DNA of 64,000 nt from Pelagimonas sp017744045 (lineage in GTDB: Bacteria > Pseudomonadota > Alphaproteobacteria > Rhodobacterales > Rhodobacteraceae), in the NCBI RefSeq assembly GCF_017744045.1, contig NZ_JAGHRD010000003.1; one strand, 5' to 3'. Positions 49,620 through 59,146 of the stretch are shown piece after piece (within the stretch, counting starts at the first letter, position 1; each line of letters starts with the position of its first letter). Below the pieces are notes generated by a model. It was not told where the DNA came from, searched no databases, and saw nothing but the letters and a program-made list of their open reading frames with translations. Both the position numbers and the translations under genes were made by a program.

Positions 49620-51011
49620 CTATAGCAAGACCAAAACCGCCAGCCCGAGAAAGGCGAAAAAGCCCACCACATCTGTCACGGTGGTCACAAACGCGCCCGA
49701 GGCCAGCGCCGGATCAACCCCGGCCTTTTCAAGAACCACGGGGATGGCGATTCCAGCAAGCCCGGCGACGACCAGATTGATCACCATTGCGGCAGCGATC
49801 ACCCCACCAAGCGCGGGTGAGCCGAACCAGATGACGCCAACCACACCCATGATCACCGCAAAGGCGATGCCGTTGACCAGGCCAACCAAGACCTCGCGCC
49901 GTACCACACGCCAGAGGTTGGCTCCGGTCAAATCTTTGGTGGCCAGGGCCCGTACCGCCACTGTCAGCGACTGCGTGCCCGCATTGCCGCCCATCGAGGC
50001 AACGATCGGCATCAGCACCGCCAAAGCCACCAATTGCGAAATCGCTTCTTCGAATTGTGCGATCACGAGCGAGGCCAGAACTGAAGTGATCAGGTTGACG
50101 CCGAGCCAGGGAAAACGGCGTTTGGTGGTGTCGATAACCCGGTCAGAGAGGCGGCTTTCGCCGTCCACACCGGCGAGGCGCAGGATATCCTCTTCATTTT
50201 CCTCATCCAGCACTGCCATGGCGTCATCAATGGTGATCACCCCAACCAACCGGTCATTTTCATCCACAACGGGCGCGGAAATCAGGTGGTATTGGTTAAA
50301 AGCATAGGCGACCTCGCCCTCTTCCTGCATCACCGGGATGGTTTGAAACGTTTCTTCAGCGATGCTTGTCAGCAAGACCTCGCGGCGCGCGGACATCAGC
50401 CGTCCAAGCGTTACATTGCCCACCGGGCGCAGGCGCGGATCGACCAGGACCACGTGGTAAAACTGTTCGGGTAAATCTTCTTGATCACGCAGGAAATCGA
50501 TAGCTTCGCCGACATTCCAATGGTCGGGGGCCATGACGACTTCGCGTTGCATCAAACGCCCGGCAGAGAATTCCGGGAAGGTCAGCGATTGTTCAACAGC
50601 GGCGCGATCACTGTCTTCGAGCGCTTCCAGAATCGCCTCTTGCTGCGGTTCATCCAGATCTTCGACCAGATCGACAACATCATCGGTTTCCAATTCCCGA
50701 ACCGCCTCGGCCAGGACGTGCGGGTGCAGGATTTCAATCAACTCTTCGCGGATCGCTTCATCAAGTTCCGACAGGATTTCCCCGTCAAATTCCTGCCCGT
50801 ACAGCTTGACCAGCCGCATCCTGTCAAAGGCATTGATCTGTTCCAGAAGGTCGGCAATATCGGCCGCGTGCAGCGGCTCCATCAGCGCGATCAGCGCATC
50901 ACGATCATCGCGGTCGACAGCATAAAGAACCTTGGCCACGTCCTTGCGATCCAAGGCATATTCCCCGTCACTCTCAGCCACTTGTTTCGTGATTTCGTCA
51001 AGCATGGGCAC
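49620..51011 (-). CDS. mgtE: Magnesium transporter MgtE
   Basis: The 463-residue protein has the MgtE layout. The N-terminal acidic superhelical domain comes first (LDRKDVAKVLYAVDRDDRDA), followed by two CBS domains in about residues 150-275. The second CBS contains LISAPVVDENDRLVGVITID. A membrane part follows with about five helices, including MPIVASMGGNAGTQSLTVAVRALAT and AIPVVLEKAGVDPALASGAFV. MgtE conducts Mg2+ with gating by cytosolic Mg2+. The start at 51011 has GGAG upstream and it is divergent from guaD. Confidence 0.96.
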   Translation of the reverse strand: MPMLDEITKQVAESDGEYALDRKDVAKVLYAVDRDDRDALIALMEPLHAADIADLLEQINAFDRMRLVKLYGQEFDGEILSELDEAIREELIEILHPHVLAEAVRELETDDVVDLVEDLDEPQQEAILEALEDSDRAAVEQSLTFPEFSAGRLMQREVVMAPDHWNVGEAIDFLRDQEDLPEQFYHVVLVDPRLRPVGNVTLGRLMSARREVLLTSIAEETFQTIPVMQEEGEVAYAFNQYHLISAPVVDENDRLVGVITIDDAMAVLDEENEEDILRLAGVDGESRLSDRVIDTTKRRFPWLGVNLITSVLASLVIAQFEEAISQLVALAVLMPIVASMGGNAGTQSLTVAVRALATKDLTGANLWRVVRREVLVGLVNGIAFAVIMGVVGVIWFGSPALGGVIAAAMVINLVVAGLAGIAIPVVLEKAGVDPALASGAFVTTVTDVVGFFAFLGLAVLVLL

Positions 51012-51139
51012 CTCCGGAGAATCTTGACCCGACTTTAGGGCAAGCCGTGGAGAGGTAACAGAGAGGTTGCGAAAAGATCGCAGATCAATGTAGCTATTGT
51101 GGTCGCCAATTGCGGCGATGCACGTTTCCGGAGCCCCCT

Positions 51140-52438
51140 ATGTCAGAAGCCACCTTGCATCTTGGTCAGACCCTGCGTTTTGACGGCGATCCCTTTGTTG
51201 ACGGGTTGGCGGCAGCGCGACATGAAACGCGCGGGGCGCTTTTGGTAGAGAATGGCAAGATTCAGGCGGTTGGCCCGGCGGCGGACCTGCGCGCGGCCTA
51301 TCCTTGGGCGGATCAGGTGGATCATGGCGATGGGCTTTTGCTGGCCGGGTTTGTCGATGCGCATGCGCATTACCCGCAAACCGGGATTATCGCCAGCTGG
51401 GGCAAGCGGCTGATTGACTGGCTCAACAGCTATACGTTCCCCGAGGAAATGCGCTTTGGCGATCGGGCTTATGCGGATGAGGTGGCGGGGCGCTACCTTG
51501 ATCTGTTGCTGGCCAACGGTACGACAAGCGTCTGTTCCTATTGCACAATTCACCCTTCTTCGGTGGATGCGTTCTTTTCCGCCGCTGCCGAGCGTAATAT
51601 GCGCGTGCTGGGGGGCAAGACCTGCATGGATCGCAACGCGCCCGAGGGGCTGCAGGATGACGCTAAATCCGCCTATGATGACAGCCGCCGCCTGCTGGAG
51701 CATTGGCATGGGCGCGGGCGAGCCTCTTATGTGATCACTCCCCGGTTTTCGCCCACGTCAACCCCGGAACAATTGGAGGCCTTGGGCGCGCTTTGGGCCG
51801 AGAACCCCGATTGCCTGATGCAAACCCATCTCAGCGAACAATTGGATGAAATCGAATGGGTCAAAAGCCTGTATCCGCAGGCGCGCGACTATCTCGACAC
51901 CTACGAAAGCTTTGGATTGCTTGGAGAAAAGGGCCTTTTTGGCCATGCGATCCATCTGGAAACCCGCGAAAAGGCCAAGCTGCGCGAGGTTGGTGCCTCG
52001 CTGATCCATTGCCCGACCTCAAATACCTTTATCGGCTCTGGGCTGTTCGACATGGCCGGGCTGAAATCGGCTGGTCAGATTGTTGGGCTCGCCACGGATA
52101 CCGGTGGCGGTTCGTCCTTTTCCATGTTGCGCAGCATGGCAGCCGCCTATGAGATTGGGCAATTGCGTGGCACGCCGCTGCACGCAGCCGAATTGCTCTG
52201 GCTCGCCACGGCTGGCTCGGCCCGCGCCCTGCATCTGGACAATTCTATCGGCAATCTGGGCGTTGGCATGGAGGCGGATTTCATCGTGATGAATCTTGCC
52301 TCGACCCCAGCCATTGCGCAACGTTCCAGCCGCGCCCAGGACATCTGGGAAGCCCTGTTCGCCACCATCATGATGGGGGATGACCGCGCGATTTCAGAGA
52401 CTTACGTTGCTGGAGCTCGCGTCGCAGCCAAAAGCTGA
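51140..52438 (+). CDS. guaD: Guanine deaminase
   Basis: The 432-residue amidohydrolase has the zinc ligands of the guanine deaminase family. FVDAHAHYPQTGIIASWGK gives HxH near residues 70-72, MQTHLSEQLDEIEWVKSLYP holds the third histidine, and GHAIHLETREKAKL the fourth. HCPTSNTFIGSGLFD and LATDTGGGSSFSMLRS carry the aspartate. It hydrolyses guanine to xanthine. I placed the start at the ATG at 51140; an ATG at 51110 in frame adds ten unconserved residues. It is divergent from mgtE. Confidence 0.95.
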   Translation: MSEATLHLGQTLRFDGDPFVDGLAAARHETRGALLVENGKIQAVGPAADLRAAYPWADQVDHGDGLLLAGFVDAHAHYPQTGIIASWGKRLIDWLNSYTFPEEMRFGDRAYADEVAGRYLDLLLANGTTSVCSYCTIHPSSVDAFFSAAAERNMRVLGGKTCMDRNAPEGLQDDAKSAYDDSRRLLEHWHGRGRASYVITPRFSPTSTPEQLEALGALWAENPDCLMQTHLSEQLDEIEWVKSLYPQARDYLDTYESFGLLGEKGLFGHAIHLETREKAKLREVGASLIHCPTSNTFIGSGLFDMAGLKSAGQIVGLATDTGGGSSFSMLRSMAAAYEIGQLRGTPLHAAELLWLATAGSARALHLDNSIGNLGVGMEADFIVMNLASTPAIAQRSSRAQDIWEALFATIMMGDDRAISETYVAGARVAAKS

Positions 52439-52442
52439 GACC

Positions 52443-52868
52443 TTAGCAACCAGACGTCGCCAGCACCATCACCCAATAATTGCCCGGCGCTTTGACCAAG
52501 CCATATTCGGTCACGCGCTTGTTCAGCATATTGCGGCGATGCCCCTTGGAATTTACCCAAGCGGCCATGACCTCGGTCAGGCTACGCTGGCCGTGCGCGA
52601 TATTTTCCGCCACCACACAAGGCCCGTACCCGGTGCGCCGCACACGCGTCATCACCTGTGATCCATCCGACCCCTCATGCGAGAAAAACCCGTTGCGCGA
52701 CATGTCCATCGCATGGGCCATCGCCGCCTTTTCCAAGCGGGGAGAGGGCTGAACCCGCCCTAACCCTTTTTCAGAACGCATACCGTTCAACATCTGCCGC
52801 GCCTGTTGCGCAGAGGCAGGCAGGCCCAAAGCCATAATCACGGTCAATAGCAAAGCAAAGCGCAGCAT
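52443..52868 (-). CDS. CAP/SCP-domain secreted protein
   Basis: The 141-residue protein has a cleavable signal (MLRFALLLTVIMALGLPASA) with cleavage likely before QQARQ. A compact CAP domain follows. The SCP-type residues are visible in KAAMAHAMDMSRNGFFSHEG and VVAENIAHGQRSLTEVMAAW, with a conserved SKGHRRNMLN helix. CAP proteins in bacteria often act in the cell envelope; their activity varies. It lies convergent to guaD with a 4-bp gap and 23 bp downstream of the 8-oxoguanine deaminase-like gene. Confidence 0.9.
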   Translation of the reverse strand: MLRFALLLTVIMALGLPASAQQARQMLNGMRSEKGLGRVQPSPRLEKAAMAHAMDMSRNGFFSHEGSDGSQVMTRVRRTGYGPCVVAENIAHGQRSLTEVMAAWVNSKGHRRNMLNKRVTEYGLVKAPGNYWVMVLATSGC

Positions 52869-52891
52869 GTGGCGTTCCCAACAAATTCCGG

Positions 52892-54235
52892 TCAGATCTT
52901 CTCTCGCAAAGAATGGGCTAACTGATTCTGCTTAACAATGGCCTTTTCCAAGTCAATTGTTGTGATCTGACCGTCTTTGACCACATGACGCCCCTCAACC
53001 AGGAGATGTTTGACCTTCATCGGCCCGGCAAGCAAAAGCGCCGCCGGATCCCAACTTCCCGCAGCCTCAATCACTGACATGTCCCACAGCGCCAAATCGG
53101 CCCGTTTGCCGACAGCGACCTGCCCGCAATCATCCCGCCCCAAGACCTCGGCCCCGCCTCGTGTGCCGATATACAACGCCTCGCGAGCGCTCATCGCGTC
53201 GGCACCATTGGCCACGCGCTGCATCAGCATGGCCTGGCGTGCTTCGGCTGCCAGATTCCCGGAATCATTGCTGGCCGACCCGTCAACGCCATAGCCAATC
53301 TTGACCCCTTGGTCCCGCATCTGGCGCACCGGCGCTATGCCCGAGCCAAGGCGGCAATTCGAACAGGGGCAATGGGCGACACCAGTCTTGGTTCTCGCAA
53401 ATAAATCAATCTCTTGCCCATCGAGTTTCACGCAATGTGCATGCCAGACATCATCGCCAACCCAGCCCAGATCTTCGGCATATTGCCCGGGTCGGCAGCC
53501 GAATTTCTCCAGGCTATAGGCAATATCTTCGTCGTTTTCCGCCAGATGGGTGTGCATCATCACCCCCTTGTCGCGCGCTAGCAGGGCGGCATCCCGCATC
53601 AACTCGCGACTGACCGAAAACGGCGAACAGGGGGCGACGCCGACACGGACCATCGCGCCCTCGCGCGAGTCGTGAAAGGCATCGATGACTCGGATGCAAT
53701 CCTCGAGAATGGCCTGCTCCCGTTCGACCAGGCTATCCGGTGGTAAGCCGCCGTCGCTTTCCCCAATGCTCATCGCGCCGCGCGTCGGATGGAAGCGGAT
53801 TCCGAGCTCACCCGCTGCGTGTATCGTATCCTCAAGCCGGCTGCCGTTTGGATAAAGGTAGAGGTGGTCCGAACTCATCGTGCAGCCGGATAACATCAGC
53901 TCGGCCAGGCCGATTTGCGCCGAGGTGAACATCTCTTCCGGGCCAAAACCTGCCCAAATCGGGTAGAGCGTCTGCAACCAGCCAAAGAGCAGCGCATCCT
54001 GCCCGCCGGGTACGGCCCGGGTCAGCGTTTGGTACAGGTGGTGGTGGGTGTTGACCAAGCCGGGTGTTACCAGACAATTCGAGGCCAAAATCACCTGCCC
54101 CGAGCTGCGCAATCCCTGCCCGATTTCTGCAATCACACCGTCGCGCAAACGAATGTCGCAACCTGCCAGTTCCCGCGCCTGATCATCCATCGTCAGGGCA
54201 AGCTGGGCGTCGCGGATGAGAATTTCTGTCATCAC
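52892..54235 (-). CDS. Amidohydrolase, 8-oxoguanine deaminase-like
   Basis: The 447-residue zinc amidohydrolase has VNTHHHLYQTLTRAVPGGQD near residues 61-80, holding the HxH metal pair, MMHTHLAENDEDIAYSLEKF, WHAHCVKLDGQEID and IGYGVDGSASNDSGNL. This combination resembles 8-oxoguanine deaminase (EC 3.5.4.32), and also hydroxydechloroatrazine-type enzymes. Proximity to guanine deaminase supports purine deamination. Exact substrate choice within the subgroup is inference. The start at 54235 has a Met-Met pair; the second at 54232 is an alternative. Confidence 0.8.
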   Translation of the reverse strand: MMTEILIRDAQLALTMDDQARELAGCDIRLRDGVIAEIGQGLRSSGQVILASNCLVTPGLVNTHHHLYQTLTRAVPGGQDALLFGWLQTLYPIWAGFGPEEMFTSAQIGLAELMLSGCTMSSDHLYLYPNGSRLEDTIHAAGELGIRFHPTRGAMSIGESDGGLPPDSLVEREQAILEDCIRVIDAFHDSREGAMVRVGVAPCSPFSVSRELMRDAALLARDKGVMMHTHLAENDEDIAYSLEKFGCRPGQYAEDLGWVGDDVWHAHCVKLDGQEIDLFARTKTGVAHCPCSNCRLGSGIAPVRQMRDQGVKIGYGVDGSASNDSGNLAAEARQAMLMQRVANGADAMSAREALYIGTRGGAEVLGRDDCGQVAVGKRADLALWDMSVIEAAGSWDPAALLLAGPMKVKHLLVEGRHVVKDGQITTIDLEKAIVKQNQLAHSLREKI

Positions 54236-54311
54236 GATCTCCGCCCTTTTCGGTATGTGAAAACCTGCGGGACGCCAGAAAAGGGAAGGACGCGTCGCCA
54301 GCTAGGCCAGT

Positions 54312-55112
54312 TTAGCCCTGCTTTTGTAGCACTGCCAAGGCCTCAGCATGGATTTTGGCATTTGCGGCGGCAATGACCTGCCCGCCCTCATGCACAGGTT
54401 CGCCCTGCCAATTGGTGACAATCCCACCCGCCGCTTCGATCACACCGATCGGCCCCTGAATGTCATAGGCGTTTAATCCGGCTTCGATCACCAGATCCAC
54501 CTGCCCCATAGCCAACAAAGCATAAGCATAGCAATCCATCCCATAGCGCACGAGTTTCACTTGCTCGGCCACGCGGTGAAAGCTGAGCCGCTCCTGCTCG
54601 GTGCCAACCTCCGGGAAGGTTGTAAAAAGGATTGCCTGATCAAGGGATTGCGTCGTTCGGGTTCGCAGATCGCCGCCCCCATGTGGGCCGCGCCACTCGG
54701 CCTTTCCCAGGCCACCAATGACCCGTTCGCCAATATAGGGTTGGTCAACAATCCCAAGGATCGGACCAGTATCATCCGAAACAGCGATCAAAACACCCCA
54801 AGTCGGCGTCCCAGACAGAAAGCCGCGCGTGCCATCAATGGGATCCAAGACCCAGATCAGGCCCGAACTTCCCTCTTGATGTCCGTATTCTTCGCCAAGG
54901 ATCGCGTCCATTGGGCGGCGTTTGGCCAGAATAGCGCGCATGGCCCGTTCTGCCGCCCGGTCCGCTTCGGTCACCGGGTCAAACCCGCTGGCCAGTTTGT
55001 TTTCAGCTTGCAAATCCGCCGCGCGGAAATACGGCAAAATAGCTGAGCGTGCGGCATCAGCCATCGCCTCAGCCGTTTCAATCAGCTCCGCTGCTAGATT
55101 TTGCGATACCAT
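54312..55112 (-). CDS. Inositol-monophosphatase-family phosphatase, HisN-like
   Basis: The 266-residue protein belongs to the Li+-sensitive phosphatase family. FDPVTEADRAAERAMRAIL precedes the metal motif VLDPIDGTRGFLSGTPTWG near residues 93-111, and the GLNAYDIQGPIGVIEAAGG motif lies at about 207-225. In Rhodobacterales such proteins often serve as histidinol-phosphatase (HisN), but close relatives hydrolyse other sugar phosphates. I chose the ATG at 55112 (MVSQNLAAELIE); ATG at 55169 adds 19 residues. No other his genes are adjacent. Confidence 0.85.
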   Translation of the reverse strand: MVSQNLAAELIETAEAMADAARSAILPYFRAADLQAENKLASGFDPVTEADRAAERAMRAILAKRRPMDAILGEEYGHQEGSSGLIWVLDPIDGTRGFLSGTPTWGVLIAVSDDTGPILGIVDQPYIGERVIGGLGKAEWRGPHGGGDLRTRTTQSLDQAILFTTFPEVGTEQERLSFHRVAEQVKLVRYGMDCYAYALLAMGQVDLVIEAGLNAYDIQGPIGVIEAAGGIVTNWQGEPVHEGGQVIAAANAKIHAEALAVLQKQG

Positions 55113-55197
55113 GCCCACCCCCTGTTTGCGGTTTGTCACCGTGCTAACCGAGGGTCGCCTCATGCTCAAGCCAGCATTGCAACCGGCTCGCTCACGG

Positions 55198-55569
55198 TCA
55201 GGCTACGTCAGACAGAACCCGCGCCAGTTCGAACAGGCGGCGGCGCTGGTTTTCCGGAATGGCATAGTAGGAACGCACCAGATCCAGTGCTTCTTTGTCA
55301 CCCAGAATATCGGCTGGTACATTGTCCTCTTTAGGTTCGGCAGCGCTATCGCTTTCGATCCCTTCAAAGAAGAAGCTGACCGGCACTTCCAAAGCATCGG
55401 CAATGTCCCAAAGACGTGACGCGCTGACACGGTTGGCCCCGGTTTCGTATTTTTGGATTTGCTGGAACTTGATCCCAACCTTTTCGGCCAGCTGTTGCTG
55501 AGTCATTCCCACCAGCCAACGGCGGTGACGAATGCGTTTGCCGACATGTACATCTACAGGATGCGCCAT
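55198..55569 (-). CDS. XRE-family helix-turn-helix regulator (SinR-like)
   Basis: The 123-residue protein has an N-terminal HTH domain at about residues 8-60, with MTQQQLAEKVGIKFQQIQKY as the recognition region and NRVSASRLWDIADALEVPVS. A C-terminal helical part follows with SYYAIPENQRRRLFELARVL. Small regulators of this kind are common in Rhodobacterales, but the target genes are not known. It stands between hisN-like and the quinone reductase; the 288-bp gap on its 5' side shows no other feature. Confidence 0.87.
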   Translation of the reverse strand: MAHPVDVHVGKRIRHRRWLVGMTQQQLAEKVGIKFQQIQKYETGANRVSASRLWDIADALEVPVSFFFEGIESDSAAEPKEDNVPADILGDKEALDLVRSYYAIPENQRRRLFELARVLSDVA

Positions 55570-55857
55570 TTTGAATTTCCCGTTCTTTGTTTCATTGTCG
55601 GGCCAAAGGGCGCGACACGTGCCGCTGCATAGCTCAACCCGAACCTGTGCGCTTCATAGCATGATGTGCTACTGCAAAAATGAGGTTAAAATCAAGCCGC
55701 ACACTGACCTAAAGATGGTGGAATTGCTAACAAAACAACACAAAGTTGCAATTTCACCGTCATTATCCCCATTCCGTCCCCTAATTCTCCTCTCTTGGTG
55801 CCATTTGACAGGCCTTGTTGGATTCGGCACTCATGCGCGCAACAATCGGAGATCCCA

Positions 55858-56826
55858 ATGCGCGCCTTTCGACTCACCTCACACGAATCCCCTCCCGCAA
55901 TCACAGATTGTCCTACACCCGAGCCAAAATCCCAAGAGCTGTGTTTGCAAATCGCCGCCTGCGGGCTGAATTTCGCCGATCTTCTGATGATGAAGGGCAC
56001 CTACCAGGACACGCCCGACCTCCCCTTTACGCTCGGTCTTGAGGTCTCGGGCCGGGTGACGGCCATCGGCAATGAGGTCACAGGTTTTGCCGTTGGTGAC
56101 CGGGTGGCGGTCTATGGTGGCCAGGGCGGTCTCGCAGAATATGGCTGCTTTGACGCCAGCCGCGCGGTCAAACTGCCCGACAGCATGAGCTGGGTCGATG
56201 CCGCGGCGTTTCAGATCGCCTATGGCACCTCGCACCTCGCGCTCGATCACCGCGCGCGCATGTTGCCCGGGGAAAACCTTCTGGTGCTCGGTGCCGCCGG
56301 GGGCGTCGGGTTAACGGCTGTGGAAATTGGCAAACTCATGGGGGCCACTGTCATCGCCTGCGCCCGCGGAACAGACAAGCTTGACGTGGCCAAAGCCGCT
56401 GGTGCTGATCATCTGATCGACGCCAAAACCGACGACATTCGCGCCGTAGTGAAATCGCTGGGCGGGGCTGATGTGGTCTATGATCCAGTTGGCGGCGACC
56501 AGTTCGAAGCCGCCTTTCGCGCCTGCAACCCCGAAGCACGCCTGATCCCCATCGGCTTTGCCTCCGGTGACGTGCCGCAGATCAAAGCCAACCACCTGCT
56601 GGTCAAAAACCTGTCCGTGCATGGGCTCTATTGGGGCGGCTACCTGTTCTTCCGCCCCGAGGTTCTGACCAAATCACTCGAGCAGTTGATCGCCTGGCAT
56701 GGCGAGGGCAAGCTCAAACCGCATGTCTCACATGTCCTGCCAATGGAGCAAGCCGGTGAAGGCATGGAGCTTTTGCGCAGCCGCAAATCCACCGGCAAGG
56801 TTGTCATCCAAATCGCCGACCTCTGA
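55858..56826 (+). CDS. NADPH:quinone oxidoreductase family (zinc-independent MDR)
   Basis: The 322-residue medium-chain reductase has an N-terminal GroES-like domain (CGLNFADLLMMKGTYQDTPD, LEVSGRVTAIGNEVTGFAVG). The NADP-binding Rossmann domain follows with LLVLGAAGGVGLTAVEIGK near residues 140-160. It lacks the structural zinc cysteines of alcohol dehydrogenases, as in quinone reductases. I selected the ATG at 55858 because the product MRAFRLTSHESPP matches usual starts. The electron acceptor is unknown. Confidence 0.88.
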   Translation: MRAFRLTSHESPPAITDCPTPEPKSQELCLQIAACGLNFADLLMMKGTYQDTPDLPFTLGLEVSGRVTAIGNEVTGFAVGDRVAVYGGQGGLAEYGCFDASRAVKLPDSMSWVDAAAFQIAYGTSHLALDHRARMLPGENLLVLGAAGGVGLTAVEIGKLMGATVIACARGTDKLDVAKAAGADHLIDAKTDDIRAVVKSLGGADVVYDPVGGDQFEAAFRACNPEARLIPIGFASGDVPQIKANHLLVKNLSVHGLYWGGYLFFRPEVLTKSLEQLIAWHGEGKLKPHVSHVLPMEQAGEGMELLRSRKSTGKVVIQIADL

Positions 56827-56858
56827 CACAACAGGCGCGCAGGCTGGCGGGTGGGCCG

Positions 56859-56875
56859 CTGCCCCAAAGGGGCAG
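56859..56875. terminator. Hairpin in the convergent gap after the quinone reductase gene
   Basis: CTGCCCC-AAA-GGGGCAG forms a 7-bp stem between converging genes. It lacks a T-run on either side and may be a weak terminator. Confidence 0.4.
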
Positions 56876-56904
56876 TCGGGGCGCACTCCCGCCCGCGCCC
56901 GAGA

Positions 56905-57882
56905 TCACACGTTTTCCGCCTCCCACACCATGTCAATCATGGCCTGCGTGCCGCGGCTGAACTCCAACGGACAGGCATAACCCGCCCCGTCCAGAACGGC
57001 TGCGTTAAACGCTTCGACCTGGTGGACATAATGATTGTCCGCCGGGTAGCGGATCGTCTGCATTTCCATCCCCTCAGGCCCCGCACTCTGCAGCTCAATC
57101 CGCGCCTCACCATAAAGATTGGCGTTAAACGGCGCGCTCAGACGCATCACGCCTTTATCCCCGTGAAATACCATTTCCTGCCAGGGTGCCATGCGCATTG
57201 ACACCACCCCCGTGTAATGAAAGCTCGGAAACTGCGCAGTAATATGGCTCCAGACATCCACCCCATTTTCGCGCCGCACTTCGGTGCTCAGGATCTTCTC
57301 TGGCTCCTGCCCGGTCAGAAAGCGCGCTGCGCCATAGATATAAACCCCAATGTCCGGGATCGCCCCGCCGCCCTTGCTGGCATCATTGCGGATATTTTGC
57401 GTATCGGCGGAATTGTCATAGGAAAACGCCCCGTTCACCCGGATCAGCTTGCCAATCGCCCCGCTCTCGTACAGCGCTTTGGCGCGTTTCCATTGCGGGT
57501 GATGCACAATCATATAGGCCTCAGCCGCCATCACCCCGGTCTCATCACGCTTGGCAATCACCTTGTCAAAATCGACACAGCTCATTGCCAGTGGCTTTTC
57601 AACCAAGACATGTTTGCCCGCCTCCATCGCCTTCAGCGCCCATTCCACATGCAAATGGTTGGGCAATGGAATATAGACCGCATCCACCTCCGGATCAGCC
57701 AAGAGCGCCTCATAACTGGTATGAACACGCAGCCCCGGCGCAATATCCTCAAACGGCTTGGCCTTGTCCGAACTTGACGTGGCCAAAGCCACCAGCTGTC
57801 CGCGCTGCGCGGCATTAATCGCCGGAGCCATATGCTCACGCGCAAACTTGGCCGCGCCCAAAACTCCCCATCTGACCACCAT
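56905..57882 (-). CDS. Gfo/Idh/MocA-family oxidoreductase
   Basis: The 325-residue protein starts MVVRWGVLGAAKFAREHMAP, a Rossmann NAD-binding motif. The catalytic-region signature is HVLVEKPLAMSCVDFDKV near residues 90-107, and AAEAYMIVHHPQWKRAKALY and GGAIPDIGVYIYGAARFLTG follow. The family oxidises diverse sugars and inositol derivatives. No sugar transporter or kinase is linked, so the substrate is unknown. It is convergent with the quinone reductase and downstream of rpoH. Confidence 0.87.
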   Translation of the reverse strand: MVVRWGVLGAAKFAREHMAPAINAAQRGQLVALATSSSDKAKPFEDIAPGLRVHTSYEALLADPEVDAVYIPLPNHLHVEWALKAMEAGKHVLVEKPLAMSCVDFDKVIAKRDETGVMAAEAYMIVHHPQWKRAKALYESGAIGKLIRVNGAFSYDNSADTQNIRNDASKGGGAIPDIGVYIYGAARFLTGQEPEKILSTEVRRENGVDVWSHITAQFPSFHYTGVVSMRMAPWQEMVFHGDKGVMRLSAPFNANLYGEARIELQSAGPEGMEMQTIRYPADNHYVHQVEAFNAAVLDGAGYACPLEFSRGTQAMIDMVWEAENV

Positions 57883-57953
57883 GGCTCCCCCCTATTAGTT
57901 TGCGATCAAAGAAAATGTTAGCGCCAACCTAAAGCAGGCCTACGCAAAAGCAA

Positions 57954-57984
57954 GGGCCTCCTTCCGGGACAAAGAAGGAGGCCC
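57954..57984 (-). terminator. Intrinsic terminator after rpoH
   Basis: GGGCCTCCTTC and GAAGGAGGCCC form an 11-bp perfect stem with a 9-nt loop, 56 bp after the rpoH stop. On the minus strand it is followed by TTGCTTTTG. It separates rpoH from the Gfo/Idh/MocA gene. Confidence 0.85.
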
Positions 57985-58040
57985 TGAAACCTGCCGCCGG
58001 GCGGGAGGAAGACCCGGACAACAGTTCTTAAGCGATCGCT

Positions 58041-58937
58041 TTAATGGCTTGGCAGCATCCCCTGCTCGCGCGCCAATTCACGCATACGCTTTTGCAGCTT
58101 TTCAAACGCGCGCACCTCGATCTGGCGAATGCGTTCGCGGCTGACATCATATTGACCCGACAGATCCTCAAGCGTCACCGCGCTCTCAGCCAGACGGCGC
58201 TGGGTCAGAATGTCCTTTTCCCGGTCATTCAGCACATCCATCGCCTCGGTCAGCAAGGCCCGGCGCGCATCCATTTCGTTGCGCTCGGCATAATCACCAG
58301 CCTGGTCGGCATCTTCATCTTCCAGCCAATCCTGCCATTGCATCGCACCTTCGCCATCCGACCCGACAGTGGCATTCAGCGAGGCATCGCCACCGCTCAT
58401 CCGACGGTTCATCGAAATGACATCATCCTCGGAAACGCCAAGATCATTGGCGATCTTTTCCACATGCTCAGGACGCAGATCGCCCTCTTCCAGCGCGCCA
58501 ATGCGGTTCTTGGCTTTGCGCAGGTTAAAGAACAGCTTTTTCTGCGCGCTTGTGGTGCCCATTTTCACCAGGGACCAGCTGCGCAGGATGTATTCCTGAA
58601 TGCTGGCACGGATCCACCACATGGCGTAAGTCGCGAGACGAAACCCTTTTTCCGGGTCAAAGCGTTTCACCGCCTGCATCAGACCCACATTGGCCTCCGA
58701 GATCACCTCGGCCTGCGGCAAACCATAGCCGCGATAGCCCATGGCGATTTTGGCGGCCAAACGCAAATGCGAGGTCACCATCTTATGCGCGGCGCGGCTG
58801 TCTTCATTTTCAACCCAGCGTTTGGCCAGCATGTATTCTTCTTCCGGCTCCAGCAGCGGAAATTTGCGGATTTCCTGCAAATAGCGGTTCAGCCCGCCCT
58901 CAGGTGTCGGGGCTGGAAGGTTTGCGTAATTGCTCAT
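58041..58937 (-). CDS. rpoH: RNA polymerase sigma-32 factor RpoH
   Basis: RpoH directs RNA polymerase to heat-shock promoters. The 298-residue protein has region 2 with LRLAAKIAMGYRGYGLPQAE, LMQAVKRFDPEKGFRLATYA and MWWIRASIQEYILRSWSLVK. The RpoH box follows as TTSAQKKLFFNLRKAKNR, and region 4 has TLEDLSGQYDVSRERIRQIE. All regions are intact. I chose the ATG at 58937 with GGAGGAACAGG upstream; an in-frame ATG at 59045 would add 36 residues. Alphaproteobacteria often encode more than one RpoH; which copy this is cannot be read here. Confidence 0.95.
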   Translation of the reverse strand: MSNYANLPAPTPEGGLNRYLQEIRKFPLLEPEEEYMLAKRWVENEDSRAAHKMVTSHLRLAAKIAMGYRGYGLPQAEVISEANVGLMQAVKRFDPEKGFRLATYAMWWIRASIQEYILRSWSLVKMGTTSAQKKLFFNLRKAKNRIGALEEGDLRPEHVEKIANDLGVSEDDVISMNRRMSGGDASLNATVGSDGEGAMQWQDWLEDEDADQAGDYAERNEMDARRALLTEAMDVLNDREKDILTQRRLAESAVTLEDLSGQYDVSRERIRQIEVRAFEKLQKRMRELAREQGMLPSH

Positions 58938-58984
58938 GTCCCTGTTCCTCCAGTAAATGTAACAACCTTTAACATCGGTTGGAC

Positions 58985-59016
58985 CATAGGTAGGCAGCGC
59001 TAACAGCCGGTTCAAG
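58985..59016 (-). promoter_or_regulatory. Candidate rpoH promoter
   Basis: The minus strand reads TTGAAC (about 59015-59010), a 17-bp spacer, then TACCTAT (about 58992-58986), about 48 bp before the rpoH ATG. CTTGAA at the same place also resembles a heat-shock -35 box, so autoregulation is possible. The -10 match is weak. Confidence 0.3.
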
Positions 59017-59146
59017 GGCTTTGCCACCAAAAGCTTGACAGGCAATTAAGATTTCTTGCCGAAAATGTAACCTTTGTTTCTGTGCTCTCACGCACAGGTG
59101 CTCTGTGTTACAACAATCCTACCACGCGATGTCGCGCCAAAAGCAG